64,000 nucleotides of DNA from Xanthobacter sp. YC-JY1 (GCF_021730305.1 NZ_CP032674.1:3209001-3273000), one strand, 5' to 3'. Shown: positions 34,851 to 44,497, numbered from the stretch's first letter. The notes: a model not told the origin generated them from the sequence alone. Numbers and translations are program-made.

Positions 34851-35026
34851 TGCGCTCTCCATGTGAGCCTGCGCCCGAAGGCGGCTGGCCGGTTGTTGTC
34901 CCCGCGTCCGGTGGAGGCCGGCCCCTGCGGGATCTTGACGAATGCTGCCCCGGATACGACAAAGCCGCCGCCCTGCCCAACCCTTTCGGGTGGACCGAAC
35001 GGCACCTTTTCCGAAGCGAGGAAGTG

Positions 35027-35055
35027 CCCATAGCGGAGATTCCGCGAGGGGTCAA
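35027..35055 (-). promoter_or_regulatory. Promoter of the rpsM-rpsK-rpoA-rplQ operon
   Basis: On the minus strand TTGACC (35050-35055), a 17-nt spacer and TATGGG (35027-35032). Transcription would begin near 35020, leaving a leader of about 170 nt before rpsM that contains several GC hairpins. It lies just downstream of the toxin-immunity pair, so that pair does not separate the operon from its promoter. Confidence 0.7.
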
Positions 35056-35067
35056 GTGCGGGAGGGA

Positions 35068-35334
35068 TCAGCGCCTCACCAGCGCGTAAAGCTGCTCCGC
35101 CGCCTGCCGCGATTGCCCCGCATCAGCGGACAATCCGATCTGCTCCTCGACAATCCGGATGAGCAAGGCGCTCAGTTCAGGCACCTCCGCCCCATTGCGA
35201 AGCGCCTGTAAGACGGGGATCAAATAATCATCATACTCATCTTGAGCATCGGGGACATCTCGTATTCCGATCGGGTCCCATACATTCAAGAGTACCTGCC
35301 TAACACCCTTCAGTAGTTCGTTCATTTCATTCAT
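35068..35334 (-). CDS. Putative immunity/antitoxin protein
   Basis: An 88-residue acidic protein (MNEMNELLKGVRQVLLNVWD onward). The segment VWDPIGIRDVPDAQDEYDDY is characteristic of small proteins found beside polymorphic toxins and in DUF1871-like families. The rest is helical. It begins 10 nt after the stop of the toxin-like gene, and ATG 35334 has AAGG at the right distance; an upstream GTG at 35343 is too close to it. Base composition is visibly less GC-rich than the flanking ribosomal genes. The immunity role is inferred from position, size and acidity. Confidence 0.7.
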   Translation of the reverse strand: MNEMNELLKGVRQVLLNVWDPIGIRDVPDAQDEYDDYLIPVLQALRNGAEVPELSALLIRIVEEQIGLSADAGQSRQAAEQLYALVRR

Positions 35335-35344
35335 AGCGATCACC

Positions 35345-35728
35345 TTACTTCGGCCAAGCCGTTATCACTACACCTGCGGGATCGAGAACCACTGTCGCAC
35401 CTGCGCCCCTAAATTGAGTGGACCCGTTGGCGCGCGGGACAATTCGCAAAGGGTTCTTGACAGCATCAAGAATGGCTGACGGCGACACGCCGCGATTGAT
35501 TGCCTGGTTGATGCCGTGCCTTGTAAAGCCGGTAATACCCTCTGCCACTTGGACATATCGGCTGTGGTTGCTACTGGTCGCCCCTGATGAGGCGCCCAAT
35601 CCCCCGGCCCATCTCCCGCCATCAGGATTTCCCGCTGGCACCCTCGGTTGCTCGGGATTGTATTTCCAAGCAAGCGAGCATCGCAGTAGCGCGACGCGCA
35701 AGCGCGTAGCCGCCAAGTCGGCCCGCAC
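35345..35728 (-). CDS. Small toxin-like protein (DUF4258-like C-terminus)
   Basis: A protein of about 127 residues. It has the pre-toxin motif YNPEQPRVPAGNPDGGRWAG seen in Rhizobiales polymorphic toxins, a short Ser/Gly linker, and a C-terminal domain with TRHGINQAINRGVSPSAIL, then DAVKNPLRI and VLDPAGVVITAWPK. That domain pattern resembles DUF4258/BrnT-like small RNase-fold toxins, but I cannot confirm the fold. The start is uncertain. GTG 35728 directly abuts GGAAGG. The frame stays open to about 35775, where GTGGAG lies 9 nt before an ATT codon at 35758. An immunity-like gene follows immediately. Confidence 0.65.
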   Translation of the reverse strand: MRADLAATRLRVALLRCSLAWKYNPEQPRVPAGNPDGGRWAGGLGASSGATSSNHSRYVQVAEGITGFTRHGINQAINRGVSPSAILDAVKNPLRIVPRANGSTQFRGAGATVVLDPAGVVITAWPK

Positions 35729-35783
35729 CCTTCCAACGTCAAACTTATCTGGGATAATATTCCGATCTCCACATCGCTATATA

Positions 35784-35801
35784 TAGGAATATTCTCCTAT
35801 C
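35784..35801. promoter_or_regulatory. Palindrome upstream of the toxin-like gene
   Basis: ATAGGA-N6-TCCTAT with an AT-rich centre, next to a TATATA stretch that could be the -10 of the cassette. It may be an operator for self-regulation. The spacer 35729-35908 otherwise holds the adk terminator. Confidence 0.45.
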
Positions 35802-35810
35802 TTCAGACAA

Positions 35811-35845
35811 AAGAAAAGACCCCTTCGCTCGGCAGCGCGAAAGGG
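35811..35845 (-). terminator. Terminator downstream of adk
   Basis: On the minus strand a stem of CCCTTTCGC with GCGAAGGG (one bulge) around 35821-35845 is followed by the T-rich run TCTTTTCTTT. It would end the long rpsL-to-adk transcript before the toxin-like gene. Confidence 0.6.
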
Positions 35846-35908
35846 CCCTTCTTCAAATCCTCTATGTCAAATGGACCACGGCCGAAAAACGGCCGAAGCC
35901 CCCTGCCC

Positions 35909-36496
35909 TCACGCCGCCTCGGCGAGAACCCCGTCGATGGCGGCGGTGACCTGATCGATGGGCGCCATGCCGTCGATCTGCTTCAGCTGGCCGCGCGCCT
36001 TGTAATAGGGCGCGACCACGGCGGTATCGCGGTTGTAGGCTTCCAGGCGGGTCTTGAAGACCACCGGATCATCATCCTTGCGCACCGGCTCGCCCTTGGA
36101 GGCGGCCTCGGCGGCGCGGTTGAGGATGCGGTTGACCAGCTTCTCCTGGTCCACCACCAGCTCGATCACCGCGTCGAGCTTGAGGCCCTTCTCGGTGAGC
36201 AGATGGTCCAGCGCCTCGGCCTGCGCCACCGTGCGCGGGAAGCCGTCGAGGATGAAGCCGTTTCGGGCATCCGCCTCGCCGATGCGCTCGGCGATGATGC
36301 CGATGACGATCTCATCCGAGACCAGCCCGCCGGCATCCATCACCGCCTTCGCCTTCAGCCCCACCGGCGTGCCCGCGGCAACGGCCGCGCGCAGCATGTC
36401 TCCGGTGGAAAGCTGGACGATGCCGTGACGGGCCACCAGCCGCTGTGCCTGAGTTCCCTTGCCTGCCCCGGGCGGGCCCAACAGCACCAGCCTCAT
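35909..36496 (-). CDS. adk: Adenylate kinase
   Basis: A 195-residue short-type adenylate kinase (ATP + AMP to 2 ADP). P-loop [16 protein letters not shown] at residues 5-20, the AMP-site segment [10 protein letters not shown], the signature [18 protein letters not shown], and a short lid in place of the long zinc lid. It begins 1 nt after secY, the classical secY-adk arrangement. In most bacteria rpsM or infA follows; here a toxin-like pair comes first. Confidence 0.97.
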   Translation of the reverse strand: MRLVLLGPPGAGKGTQAQRLVARHGIVQLSTGDMLRAAVAAGTPVGLKAKAVMDAGGLVSDEIVIGIIAERIGEADARNGFILDGFPRTVAQAEALDHLLTEKGLKLDAVIELVVDQEKLVNRILNRAAEAASKGEPVRKDDDPVVFKTRLEAYNRDTAVVAPYYKARGQLKQIDGMAPIDQVTAAIDGVLAEAA

Positions 36497-36497
36497 A

Positions 36498-37832
36498 TTA
36501 CTTCCTCCTCCCCCCGCGCAGCTTGGCCTTCTTGACCAGTCCTTCGTACTGGTGGGCCAACAGATGTCCCTGGATCTGGGACACGGTGTCCATGGTCACG
36601 CTGACCACGATCAGAAGCGACGTTCCTCCGAAATAGAACGGAAGAGAGGCGTAGGAAATCAGCAGTTCGGGGAAGAGGCAAACCGCCGCAATGTAGGCGG
36701 CGCCCACGACGGTGATGCGGGTGAGTACATAGTCGATGTACTCGGCCGTCCGCTCACCCGGGCGGATGCCCGGAATGAAGCCGCCGTGCTTCTTCAGATT
36801 GTCGGCCGTCTCCACCGGATTGAACACGATCGCGGTGTAGAAGAAGCAGAAGAACACGATCAGCGCCACATACAGCACCATGTAGAGCGGGCGCCCGTGG
36901 CCGATGTGGGTGGTGACGGTCTGCAGCCACTCCGGCCCCGAGCCCTGCATGAAGCTGGCGATGGTGGTGGGGATGAGCAGCAGCGAGGAGGCGAAGATCG
37001 GCGGGATGACGCCCGACGTGTTCAGCTTCAGCGGCAGATGCGAGGACTGGCCCTCATAGATGCGGTTGCCGACCTGGCGCTTGGGATACTGGATCAGCAG
37101 CCGGCGCTGGGCACGCTCCATGAACACGATGAAGGCGATGACCACCACGGCCATCACCAGCATGGCGAGAATCACCACGGTGGAGATGGCGCCCTCGCGG
37201 CCGAGTTCCAGCGTGCGCACGAAGGCGCCGGGCAGTTCGGCGACGATGCCGGCGAAGATGATGAGCGAGGTGCCGTTGCCGATGCCGCGCGAGGTGATCT
37301 GCTCACCCAGCCACATCAGGAACATGGTGCCGCCAGTCAGGGTGATGACCGTGGAGATGCGGAAGAACCAGCCCGGCTCCGCCACCACGCTACCCGAGCC
37401 CTCGAGGCCCACGGCGATGCCATAGGCCTGGAACAGGGCCAGCACCACGGTGAGGTAGCGGGTGTACTGGTTGAGCTGCTTGCGGCCCGCCTCGCCTTCC
37501 TTCTTCAGCGCCTCCAGCGTCGGCGAGACGCTGGTGAGGAGCTGGATGATGATGGAGGCGGAGATGTACGGCATGATGTTCAGGGCGAAGATGGCCATGC
37601 GCTGCACGGCGCCGCCCGAGAACATGTTGAAGAGGCCGATGATCCCCTGCTGGGCGTTCTTGAAGACGTCCGCCAGCGCGTCCGGATTGATGCCGGGCAT
37701 GGGGATGTAGGTGCCGAGCCGATAGACGAGAAGCGCGCCGAGGGTGAACCAGATGCGCTTCTTCAGCTCCTCGGCCTTGCCGAGGGCACCGAAATTGAGG
37801 TTCGCCGCGAGTTGTTCCGCCGCCGAGACCAT
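36498..37832 (-). CDS. secY: Protein translocase subunit SecY
   Basis: A 444-residue, ten-helix pore subunit of the Sec translocon. Landmarks are [20 protein letters not shown], the plug region [65 protein letters not shown] and the C-terminal loop [17 protein letters not shown]. The start at 37832 is set by GGAGCAAGGC and the family N-terminus [13 protein letters not shown]. It is separated from rplO by an unusually long 505-nt spacer. Confidence 0.97.
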   Translation of the reverse strand: MVSAAEQLAANLNFGALGKAEELKKRIWFTLGALLVYRLGTYIPMPGINPDALADVFKNAQQGIIGLFNMFSGGAVQRMAIFALNIMPYISASIIIQLLTSVSPTLEALKKEGEAGRKQLNQYTRYLTVVLALFQAYGIAVGLEGSGSVVAEPGWFFRISTVITLTGGTMFLMWLGEQITSRGIGNGTSLIIFAGIVAELPGAFVRTLELGREGAISTVVILAMLVMAVVVIAFIVFMERAQRRLLIQYPKRQVGNRIYEGQSSHLPLKLNTSGVIPPIFASSLLLIPTTIASFMQGSGPEWLQTVTTHIGHGRPLYMVLYVALIVFFCFFYTAIVFNPVETADNLKKHGGFIPGIRPGERTAEYIDYVLTRITVVGAAYIAAVCLFPELLISYASLPFYFGGTSLLIVVSVTMDTVSQIQGHLLAHQYEGLVKKAKLRGGRRK

Positions 37833-38337
37833 GCCTTGCTCCGATGGACGCCACCCTGGTGGGCGGCCCTTATATGAGGGCGCAACGCTCGGGTGCCAAG
37901 GCAAAGGGACCAGGGCTCCCCGCCGACGGTCCCGCTACCGGCTCCCTTGCCGAAGCGCTGGACCCTGGCGGGAGTGCCATGGGCCGGTGCCCGGGCGCGT
38001 CCTGGACGATCAGTCCCGAACGGAGCGTTGGGGCAAACTGGGCCGGCGCGACGGATGGCCGCAGTCCGGCAGGAAGAGCCGATATCCGGCCGATGGTGCG
38101 CCCGCCGGGGGCACGCGGGACCGATCCCGACTCGGATGCTGGAGGCCGAAGCCGCCCTCGCACCCGTCACACCTTCGGCGGCACCGGAGCGTCACCTGAA
38201 ACCGGGCGCCTCAAAGGAGCGCCCGAAACACGAAGACCCGGCCAAGAGCCGGGCATCCGCAAGAGGTTGGCCCGAACATGGGTTCGGCGCGGCGGCATGA
38301 AGCCCCGCGCCGTCCCCTGTTCCGGATCAGCCTCGGC
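37833..38337 (-). other. Long rplO-secY spacer with tandem stem-loops
   Basis: A 505-nt GC-rich stretch with no convincing gene between two co-directional genes that are normally almost adjacent. On the transcript (minus strand) two hairpins occur shortly after rplO: 38237-38242 paired with 38248-38253, and 38203-38209 paired with 38219-38225. They are followed by TCTTCGTGTTTC and GTTTC. They may act as attenuators or processing sites. I see no ribosome-site plus frame that suggests a missed gene. Confidence 0.5.
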
Positions 38338-38814
38338 TCACTCGGCCTCGACGGCCGCCGCGAGCACGGTCACCAAGCCACCGGCCTTCTCCACAGCGGC
38401 GACGGCGGACTTGGTGGCGTAGGCCACTTCGAGCGTCACCTTGGCGGAGAGCTCACCGTTGCCGAGCACGCGCACACCATCCTTCACCCGGCGCAGCACG
38501 CCGGCGGTGACGAGGGCGGCCTCGGTCACGGGCTGGCCCGCGTCGAGACGGCCGGCATCGACCGCGGCCTGGATCTTGGCGAGTGAGACCTCGTTGTAAT
38601 CCAGGCGGAAGATGTTGTGGAAGCCGCGCTTCGGCAGGCGACGATGCAGCGGCATCTGGCCGCCCTCGAAGCCCTTGATGGCGACGCCGGTCCGGGCCTT
38701 CTGGCCCTTCACGCCGCGACCCGCGGTCTTGCCCTTGCCGGAGCCAATGCCCCGACCCACGCGCATCCGCTTCTTGCGGGCGCCGGGATTGTCCCTGATT
38801 TCGTCGAGCTTCAT
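38338..38814 (-). CDS. rplO: 50S ribosomal protein L15
   Basis: A 158-residue L15. The sequence runs [20 protein letters not shown], then [38 protein letters not shown] and the beta-rich C-terminal half. ATG 38814 follows AGGAGCGGG; an upstream in-frame start gives no family sequence. It comes after rpmD by 10 nt. Confidence 0.97.
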   Translation of the reverse strand: MKLDEIRDNPGARKKRMRVGRGIGSGKGKTAGRGVKGQKARTGVAIKGFEGGQMPLHRRLPKRGFHNIFRLDYNEVSLAKIQAAVDAGRLDAGQPVTEAALVTAGVLRRVKDGVRVLGNGELSAKVTLEVAYATKSAVAAVEKAGGLVTVLAAAVEAE

Positions 38815-38824
38815 GTCCCGCTCC

Positions 38825-39007
38825 TCACTCGACCACACGGACGAGGTGGGCGACCTTGGCGATCATGCCGCGGACGGCCGGGGTATCCTTGAGAGTGGAG
38901 CGGCGGTGCCGCTTGTTCAGCCCGAGGCCGACGAGGGTGGCCTCCTGATCGAACGGACGGCGGATCGGCGAGCCGATCTGCTCCACGGTGACTGTCTTGT
39001 CGCTCAT
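38825..39007 (-). CDS. rpmD: 50S ribosomal protein L30
   Basis: A 60-residue short bacterial L30 ([30 protein letters not shown], then [20 protein letters not shown]). It lies between rpsE and rplO in the normal spc order. The length and the single beta-alpha-beta fold pattern are typical. Confidence 0.97.
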   Translation of the reverse strand: MSDKTVTVEQIGSPIRRPFDQEATLVGLGLNKRHRRSTLKDTPAVRGMIAKVAHLVRVVE

Positions 39008-39031
39008 GATGGCGCGCTCCTAATCCGACGC

Positions 39032-39589
39032 TCAGTCCGTCGCTTCCGCGTCTTCGACGCGGCGGCGGGACTGGAGCTGCGACACCTTGATGCCGCGACG
39101 CGCAGCGACCGAGCGCGGCGAGTCCTGGTTCTTCAGGGCGTCGAAAGTGGCGCGCACCATGTTGTAGGGGTTGGAAGACCCGAAGGACTTCGCCACCACA
39201 TCGTGCATGCCGAGGGTTTCGAACACCGCGCGCATCGGGCCGCCGGCAATGATGCCGGTACCAGCCGGGGCGGCGCGGAGCACCACCTTGCCGGCGCCGT
39301 GGTGACCATGCACGTCGTGGTGCAGGGTCCGGCCTTCGCGCAGCGGCACGCGGATGAGGGCGCGCTTGGCGCTCTCGGTGGCCTTGCGGATCGCCTCCGG
39401 CACCTCGCGGGCCTTGCCGTGGCCGAAGCCGACGCGGCCCTTCTGGTCACCGACCACCACCAGGGCAGCGAAGCCGAAGCGACGGCCGCCCTTCACCACC
39501 TTGGCGACGCGGTTGATGTGGACCAGCTTGTCCACGAACGTATTGTCGCGGTCCTCGCGCTCGTGGCGCTGTTCCCGTTCACGGGCCAT
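39032..39589 (-). CDS. rpsE: 30S ribosomal protein S5
   Basis: A 185-residue S5 involved in translational accuracy and mRNA unwinding. Signature segments are [45 protein letters not shown], and [19 protein letters not shown]. The N-terminus is charged ([15 protein letters not shown]), as is usual in alphaproteobacteria. Confidence 0.97.
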   Translation of the reverse strand: MAREREQRHEREDRDNTFVDKLVHINRVAKVVKGGRRFGFAALVVVGDQKGRVGFGHGKAREVPEAIRKATESAKRALIRVPLREGRTLHHDVHGHHGAGKVVLRAAPAGTGIIAGGPMRAVFETLGMHDVVAKSFGSSNPYNMVRATFDALKNQDSPRSVAARRGIKVSQLQSRRRVEDAEATD

Positions 39590-39606
39590 GTTCGCTCGTC
39601 CTTGCG

Positions 39607-39969
39607 TCAGAACTGAAGGCCGCCTTCGCGGGCGCCCTCAGCGAGCGCCTTGACGCGCCCATGATAGATGTATGCGCCACGATCGAACACGACCGCGGTC
39701 ACGCCCTTGGCCATCGCCCGCTCGGCAACAAGCTTGCCGATGGTCTTGGCGGCCTCGGTGTCCGCACCGGTCTTCAGCGACCCGCGCAGATCCTTCTCGA
39801 GGCTCGATGCGGCGGCGAGAGTCTCGCCCTTCGCATCGTCGATGACCTGCGCATAGATGTGCTGCGAGGTCCGGTGCACCGACAGGCGCGGACGCCCGTT
39901 CGCAGCAACGCGGATCGCACGGCGCACCTTGGCCTTGCGGCGCGCCTGCGCCTCCAAATCCTTAGCCAT
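39607..39969 (-). CDS. rplR: 50S ribosomal protein L18
   Basis: A 120-residue L18, a 5S rRNA-binding protein. It shows [51 protein letters not shown] and [28 protein letters not shown]. It sits between rplF and rpsE, and its length is normal. Confidence 0.97.
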   Translation of the reverse strand: MAKDLEAQARRKAKVRRAIRVAANGRPRLSVHRTSQHIYAQVIDDAKGETLAAASSLEKDLRGSLKTGADTEAAKTIGKLVAERAMAKGVTAVVFDRGAYIYHGRVKALAEGAREGGLQF

Positions 39970-39981
39970 GGTTCGCCTCCG

Positions 39982-40515
39982 TCACTTCTTCTTGCCTTCC
40001 TTGCGGAAGATGAATTCGCCGGCATACTTGACGCCCTTGCCCTTGTAGGGCTCGGGGCCACGGAACTCGCGGATCTCCGCCGCCACCTGGCCGACCTTCT
40101 GGCGGTCGATGCCCGTGACCACCACTTCGGTGGGCTTGGGGGTGACGATCTGGATGCCCTCGGGGATCGCGTAGATCACGTCGTGGCTGTAGCCGAGCGA
40201 GAGGTTCAGGTTCTTGCCCTGCACCGCCGCCTTGTAGCCGACGCCGGTGATCTCGAGCTTCTTCTCGAAGCCCTTGGTCACGCCTTCGACCAAGTTGGAG
40301 ACCAGCGTGCGGGACATGCCCCACATGGCCTTGTGACGGGAGGTCTCGCCGTTCATCGAGAGCTGGATTTCCGAGCCCTCGATCTTGGCGGCGATCTCTT
40401 CCACCAGGATCACTTCAAGGGCGCCCTTCGGGCCCTTCACCTTCACCGTCTGTCCGTCCAGGCTGGCGGTGACGCCAGCCGGAATGGCGACGGGCAGCTT
40501 GCCGATCTTCGACAT
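39982..40515 (-). CDS. rplF: 50S ribosomal protein L6
   Basis: A 177-residue L6 made of two repeated domains near the GTPase-associated centre. It begins [15 protein letters not shown], has KGPKGALEV in the first domain, and contains the conserved [17 protein letters not shown] near the C-terminus. It follows rpsH by 14 nt. Confidence 0.97.
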   Translation of the reverse strand: MSKIGKLPVAIPAGVTASLDGQTVKVKGPKGALEVILVEEIAAKIEGSEIQLSMNGETSRHKAMWGMSRTLVSNLVEGVTKGFEKKLEITGVGYKAAVQGKNLNLSLGYSHDVIYAIPEGIQIVTPKPTEVVVTGIDRQKVGQVAAEIREFRGPEPYKGKGVKYAGEFIFRKEGKKK

Positions 40516-40529
40516 CTTGTCCTCCGTCG

Positions 40530-40928
40530 TCAGAACACGGTGAAGAGCACTTCGCCGCCGACGTTCTTGTCGCGGGCTTCGTGGTCGGCCATCACGCCCT
40601 GGGGCGTGGAGACGACGGCGATGCCGAGACCGTTGGCGACGCGGGGAAGGTTCTTGACCGCCGCATAGACGCGACGGCCGGGCTTCGACACGCGGGCGAT
40701 CTCGCGGATCACCGGCGTTCCGTCGAAATACTTCAGCTCGATCTCGAACTCGGTACGGCCGTTGCCGTGGTCGGTCGAGGTGTAGCCGCGGATGTAGCCC
40801 TCGTCGCGAAGGACATCCAGGACCGAGGCGCGCAGACGCGAGCCGGGGGTCGAGGTCTTGTCCTTGCGGCGCATCTGGGCGTTGCGGATGCGGGTGATCA
40901 GATCGCCGATGGGATCAGTTACAGCCAT
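40530..40928 (-). CDS. rpsH: 30S ribosomal protein S8
   Basis: A 132-residue S8, which binds the central domain of 16S rRNA and in enterobacteria represses the spc operon. The sequence includes [49 protein letters not shown] and the final GGEVLFTVF. Position after rpsN is normal. Confidence 0.97.
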   Translation of the reverse strand: MAVTDPIGDLITRIRNAQMRRKDKTSTPGSRLRASVLDVLRDEGYIRGYTSTDHGNGRTEFEIELKYFDGTPVIREIARVSKPGRRVYAAVKNLPRVANGLGIAVVSTPQGVMADHEARDKNVGGEVLFTVF

Positions 40929-40938
40929 CGTTCCCTCC

Positions 40939-41244
40939 TCACCAGCTCGACTTCACGAGGCCGGGCACCATGCCCTGGTTGCCCAGCTCGCGCAGCGCGA
41001 TACGGCTCATCTTGAGCTTGCGGTAGAAGGCACGCGGACGGCCAGTCACCTCGCAGCGGTTGCGGATCCGGATCTTCGCGCCGTTGCGCGGCATTTCCGC
41101 CAGCTTGAGGGTCGCCTGGAAGCGCTCCTCGATCGGCAGGGTCTTGTCATTCACGATCGCCTTCAGACGCGCGCGCTTCGCCGCCTGGCCAGTGGCCAGC
41201 TTGCGGCGGCGCTCGTTCGTCTCGATCGCGCTCTTCTTCGCCAT
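40939..41244 (-). CDS. rpsN: 30S ribosomal protein S14 (zinc-free type)
   Basis: A 101-residue S14 of the long form that lacks the two CxxC zinc motifs; only one Cys occurs, in [19 protein letters not shown]. It starts [16 protein letters not shown] and ends [18 protein letters not shown]. It is separated from rplE by 145 nt in which I see no gene. Confidence 0.97.
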   Translation of the reverse strand: MAKKSAIETNERRRKLATGQAAKRARLKAIVNDKTLPIEERFQATLKLAEMPRNGAKIRIRNRCEVTGRPRAFYRKLKMSRIALRELGNQGMVPGLVKSSW

Positions 41245-41389
41245 CTTTAGCTCCTGTTCTCCGCGTCTGAGCAGCTCGTCCTGAGCCCCTCACGGCCGGA
41301 AAATCACGTCCTCACTCGTCTCGTCGTCCGGGCCCGGCCATGAGCCGGAACCGAAGAGGCGCTTCGAGCGAAGCGCCCCTCATACCCGC

Positions 41390-41947
41390 TCACTGGCGGA
41401 AGGGGAAGTTGAAGGCCTTCAGAAGCGCGCGGGCTTCCTCGTCGGTCTTCGCCGTGGTGCACACGATGATGTCCATGCCCCAGATCTGCTCGACGCGGTC
41501 GTAGTTGATCTCGGGGAACACGATGTGCTCCTTCACGCCCATGGCATAGTTGCCACGGCCGTCAAAGCTCTTCGGGTTCAGGCCGCGGAAGTCGCGGACG
41601 CGGGGCAGAGCCACGGTCACGAGGCGGTCCATGAACTCGTACATGCGGGTCTTGCGAAGGGTGACCTTCGCGCCGACCGGCTGGTTCTCGCGCAGCTTGA
41701 AGTTCGAGATCGCCTTGCGGGCCCGGGTGATGACCGGCTTCTGGCCGGCGATCTGGGCGAGGTCCGCGGCGGCGGTCGTCACCTTCTTGGTGTCGGCGGT
41801 GGCTTCGCCCACGCCCATGTTGATGACGATCTTCTCGATGACCGGCACTTCCATGGCGTTCTTGTAGCCGAACTGCTCGATCATCTTCGGCCGCACCACC
41901 TCGTCATAGAAGGTGCGCAGCCGCGCGTTATAGGTCGCCTCAGCCAT
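41390..41947 (-). CDS. rplE: 50S ribosomal protein L5
   Basis: A 185-residue L5, a 5S rRNA-binding protein contacting the P-site tRNA. Segments are [36 protein letters not shown] and [29 protein letters not shown] 41947 overlaps the end of rplX by 8 nt, so translation is coupled. Upstream codons in the same frame are antisense or other-frame sequence. Confidence 0.97.
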   Translation of the reverse strand: MAEATYNARLRTFYDEVVRPKMIEQFGYKNAMEVPVIEKIVINMGVGEATADTKKVTTAAADLAQIAGQKPVITRARKAISNFKLRENQPVGAKVTLRKTRMYEFMDRLVTVALPRVRDFRGLNPKSFDGRGNYAMGVKEHIVFPEINYDRVEQIWGMDIIVCTTAKTDEEARALLKAFNFPFRQ

Positions 41948-42257
41948 CGATCCTCTCCCCGGAACGCTTGGCCACGCGGACCTTGCGTCCGTCATCCAGC
42001 ACCTCGAAGCCGACGCGGGTCGGCTTGCCGTCCTTGGGGTCGGCAATGGCGACGTTCGACAGGTGGATGGGAGCCTCCTTGGAGATGATCCCGCCTTCCT
42101 GGTTCGCCGACTGGCGCTGGTGACGCTTCACGATATTCACGCCGCGCACGAGAGCCTTCTCGTCCTTCGGCATCACCTGAATGACCTCGCCGGTGCGGCC
42201 CTTGTCGCGGCCGGCGAGGACGACGACCTTGTCGCCCTTCTTGATCTTCGCGGCCAT
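41940..42257 (-). CDS. rplX: 50S ribosomal protein L24
   Basis: A 105-residue L24, an early assembly protein of the large subunit. The KOW motif is in [20 protein letters not shown], followed by [12 protein letters not shown] and a C-terminal [19 protein letters not shown]. Its start shares one base with the rplN stop (TGATG) and its end overlaps rplE by 8 nt. Confidence 0.97.
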   Translation of the reverse strand: MAAKIKKGDKVVVLAGRDKGRTGEVIQVMPKDEKALVRGVNIVKRHQRQSANQEGGIISKEAPIHLSNVAIADPKDGKPTRVGFEVLDDGRKVRVAKRSGERIDG

Positions 42258-42625
42258 CACAGCACCTCCGGCGCCAGCGAGATGATCTTCATGTGGTTCT
42301 TGGAGCGCAGCTCGCGCGGAACCGGTCCGAAGATGCGGGTACCCACCGGCTCCTTGTTGTTGTTGATCAGCACGGCCGCGTTGCGGTCGAAGCGGATCAC
42401 GGAGCCATCGACGCGACGGATGTCCTTGGCGGTGCGAACCACCACGGCCTTCATCACGTCGCCCTTCTTCACGCGGCCGCGCGGGATCGCCTCCTTGACC
42501 GACACCACGATGATGTCGCCGACGTGGGCATACTTCCGCTTCGAGCCGCCAAGTACCTTGATGCACATGACGCGACGGGCGCCGGAATTGTCCGCCACGT
42601 CGAGATTGGTCTGCATCTGGATCAT
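42257..42625 (-). CDS. rplN: 50S ribosomal protein L14
   Basis: A 122-residue L14 at the subunit interface. It begins [20 protein letters not shown], then [21 protein letters not shown] and [20 protein letters not shown]. Length and start are canonical. The 191-nt spacer before it (42626-42816) shows no gene. Confidence 0.98.
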   Translation of the reverse strand: MIQMQTNLDVADNSGARRVMCIKVLGGSKRKYAHVGDIIVVSVKEAIPRGRVKKGDVMKAVVVRTAKDIRRVDGSVIRFDRNAAVLINNNKEPVGTRIFGPVPRELRSKNHMKIISLAPEVL

Positions 42626-42816
42626 GACGCACCTGTTCTCGTCATCCAGCGCCGCCGGCGCACCGGCATTGCCTTAACCCTTGTTCGCCGTGCCCGCTCA
42701 TCGGAACACGGTGTTGCCGCGGTGCGGTCTCCACTCGATCCTCCCTTAGGACGATCGACGGACCCGGCACCGGAGCCCTCCCAGCCGGACGATCCATCCG
42801 GACGGGAAACTCTCTA

Positions 42817-43065
42817 TCAGACCTCGGCGCGCTTTTCGCCCTGGATCACGATCCAGTTCTTCAGCTTCGAGATCGGACGGTGCTCCTCGATCCAAACGGT
42901 ATCACCCACATGCCAGGCATTGGCCTCGTCATGGGCATGGTACTTCTTGGACCGACGCACGGTCTTCTTGAGCAGCGGATGGGTGAAGCGGCGCTCCACC
43001 CGGACCACCACGGTCTTGTCGGTCTTGTCGCTCACCACGACGCCCTGGAGCACGCGCTTCGGCAT
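42817..43065 (-). CDS. rpsQ: 30S ribosomal protein S17
   Basis: An 82-residue S17 with the OB fold ([52 protein letters not shown]). It starts 7 nt after rpmC and binds the 5' domain of 16S rRNA. Confidence 0.97.
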   Translation of the reverse strand: MPKRVLQGVVVSDKTDKTVVVRVERRFTHPLLKKTVRRSKKYHAHDEANAWHVGDTVWIEEHRPISKLKNWIVIQGEKRAEV

Positions 43066-43072
43066 CGCTTCC

Positions 43073-43285
43073 TCACTTCGCCTTCTGCACCGGCGAACCG
43101 GTGCGCTTATTAGTCTGCACGGTCTTGATCCGCGCGATGTCGCGGCGGATCTGCTTGGACCGGGCGGTATTCTCGAGCTGGCCCGTCGCCTTCTGGAAGC
43201 GCAGGTTGAACTGCTCCTTCTTCAGCTTCAGCAGCTCATCGGCGAGCTGATCGGGGCTGAGGGCCCGAACGTCCTCGGCTTTCAT
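43073..43285 (-). CDS. rpmC: 50S ribosomal protein L29
   Basis: A 70-residue two-helix L29 near the peptide exit tunnel. It shows [29 protein letters not shown] followed by [11 protein letters not shown]. It lies between rplP and rpsQ, the normal order. Confidence 0.97.
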   Translation of the reverse strand: MKAEDVRALSPDQLADELLKLKKEQFNLRFQKATGQLENTARSKQIRRDIARIKTVQTNKRTGSPVQKAK

Positions 43286-43295
43286 GAGCCTCTCC

Positions 43296-43709
43296 TCACT
43301 CGGCGATGCGCTGGATGAAGCGCGTCTTGATGGGCAGCTTCGCCGCGGCGAGGGTCAGCGCCTCGCGCGCGGTCTCGACGCTAACCCCGTCGATCTCGAA
43401 CATGATACGGCCGGGCTTGACGCGGGCCGCCCAATACTCGGGCGCGCCCTTGCCCTTACCCATACGGACTTCCGTGGGCTTGGCCGACACCGGGACGTCG
43501 GGGAACACCCGGATCCAGACGCGTCCGGCGCGCTTCATGTGGCGGGTGAGCGCGCGGCGGGCCGCCTCGATCTGGCGGGCAGTCACGCGCTCCGGCTCGA
43601 CGGCCTTGAGGCCGAATTCGCCGAAGTTCAATTCCGTGCCGCCCTTGGCGACGCCGTGAATGCGTCCCTTGAACTGCTTGCGGAACTTGGTGCGCTTGGG
43701 TTGCAGCAT
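43296..43709 (-). CDS. rplP: 50S ribosomal protein L16
   Basis: A 137-residue L16 near the A site. Segments are [42 protein letters not shown] and [20 protein letters not shown]. The arginine that is hydroxylated in some bacteria lies in the conserved MGKGKGAPE-adjacent loop. It is 29 nt downstream of rpsC. Confidence 0.97.
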   Translation of the reverse strand: MLQPKRTKFRKQFKGRIHGVAKGGTELNFGEFGLKAVEPERVTARQIEAARRALTRHMKRAGRVWIRVFPDVPVSAKPTEVRMGKGKGAPEYWAARVKPGRIMFEIDGVSVETAREALTLAAAKLPIKTRFIQRIAE

Positions 43710-43738
43710 GGCTTGATCGCCTTCTCTCTAGCCGGCCA

Positions 43739-44497
43739 TCAAGCCCGGGAGCCGCGGTCGCGGTCGCCGCGATCGCCACGCTCACGGTCACCGCGCTCGC
43801 GCCGCTGGGGACGCGAAGAGGGACCGGCTTCCTGCTCGGCCTGGCGCTTGTCCTGCGCCATGGGATCGTGCTCGAGGATCTCGCCCTTGAAGATCCACAC
43901 CTTGACACCGCAGGTGCCGTAGGTGGTGAAGGCAGTGGCGGTGCCGTAGTCCACGTCCGCACGCAGGGTGTGCAGCGGAACGCGGCCCTCGCGGTACCAC
44001 TCAAGGCGCGCGATCTCAGCGCCGCCGAGACGGCCCGAGCAATTGATACGGATGCCTTCGGCGCCGAGGCGCATGGCGGACTGCACGGCGCGCTTCATGG
44101 CGCGACGGAAGGCCACGCGGCGCTCCAGCTGCTGGGCGATGGACTCGGCGACAAGGCGCGCGTCGATTTCCGGCTTCCGGATCTCGACGATGTTGATGAA
44201 GACTTCCGAGTTGGTCATCTCGGAGACCTTCTTGCGCAGCTTGTCGATGTCCGCGCCCTTCTTGCCGATGACCACGCCCGGACGACCCGAGTAGATGGTC
44301 ACGCGGCACTTCTTGTGCGGGCGCTCGATCACCACCTTGGACACCGCCGCCTGCTTGAGCTGCTTCATCAGCATCTCGCGGATCTTGATGTCCTCGTGCA
44401 GCAGCTTGCCGTACTCGCCCTTGTTGGCGAACCAGCGGCTGTCCCACGTGCGGTTGATGCCGAGCCGGAGCCCGACCGGATTGACCTTCTGACCCAT
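43739..44497 (-). CDS. rpsC: 30S ribosomal protein S3 with charged C-terminal tail
   Basis: A 252-residue S3 at the mRNA entry site. [20 protein letters not shown] starts the protein. The KH domain has [19 protein letters not shown], and the C-terminal domain has [20 protein letters not shown]-like sequence. After about residue 225 there is a disordered tail rich in Arg, Asp and Glu with repeated RGDR units. The start at 44497 shares one base with the rplV stop (TGATG). Confidence 0.97.
   Translation of the reverse strand: MGQKVNPVGLRLGINRTWDSRWFANKGEYGKLLHEDIKIREMLMKQLKQAAVSKVVIERPHKKCRVTIYSGRPGVVIGKKGADIDKLRKKVSEMTNSEVFINIVEIRKPEIDARLVAESIAQQLERRVAFRRAMKRAVQSAMRLGAEGIRINCSGRLGGAEIARLEWYREGRVPLHTLRADVDYGTATAFTTYGTCGVKVWIFKGEILEHDPMAQDKRQAEQEAGPSSRPQRRERGDRERGDRGDRDRGSRA

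Noticed and set aside
37844-38422. Open frames on both strands in the rplO-secY spacer
   Set aside because: They are low-complexity, have no ribosome sites and no recognisable family; composition alone explains them.
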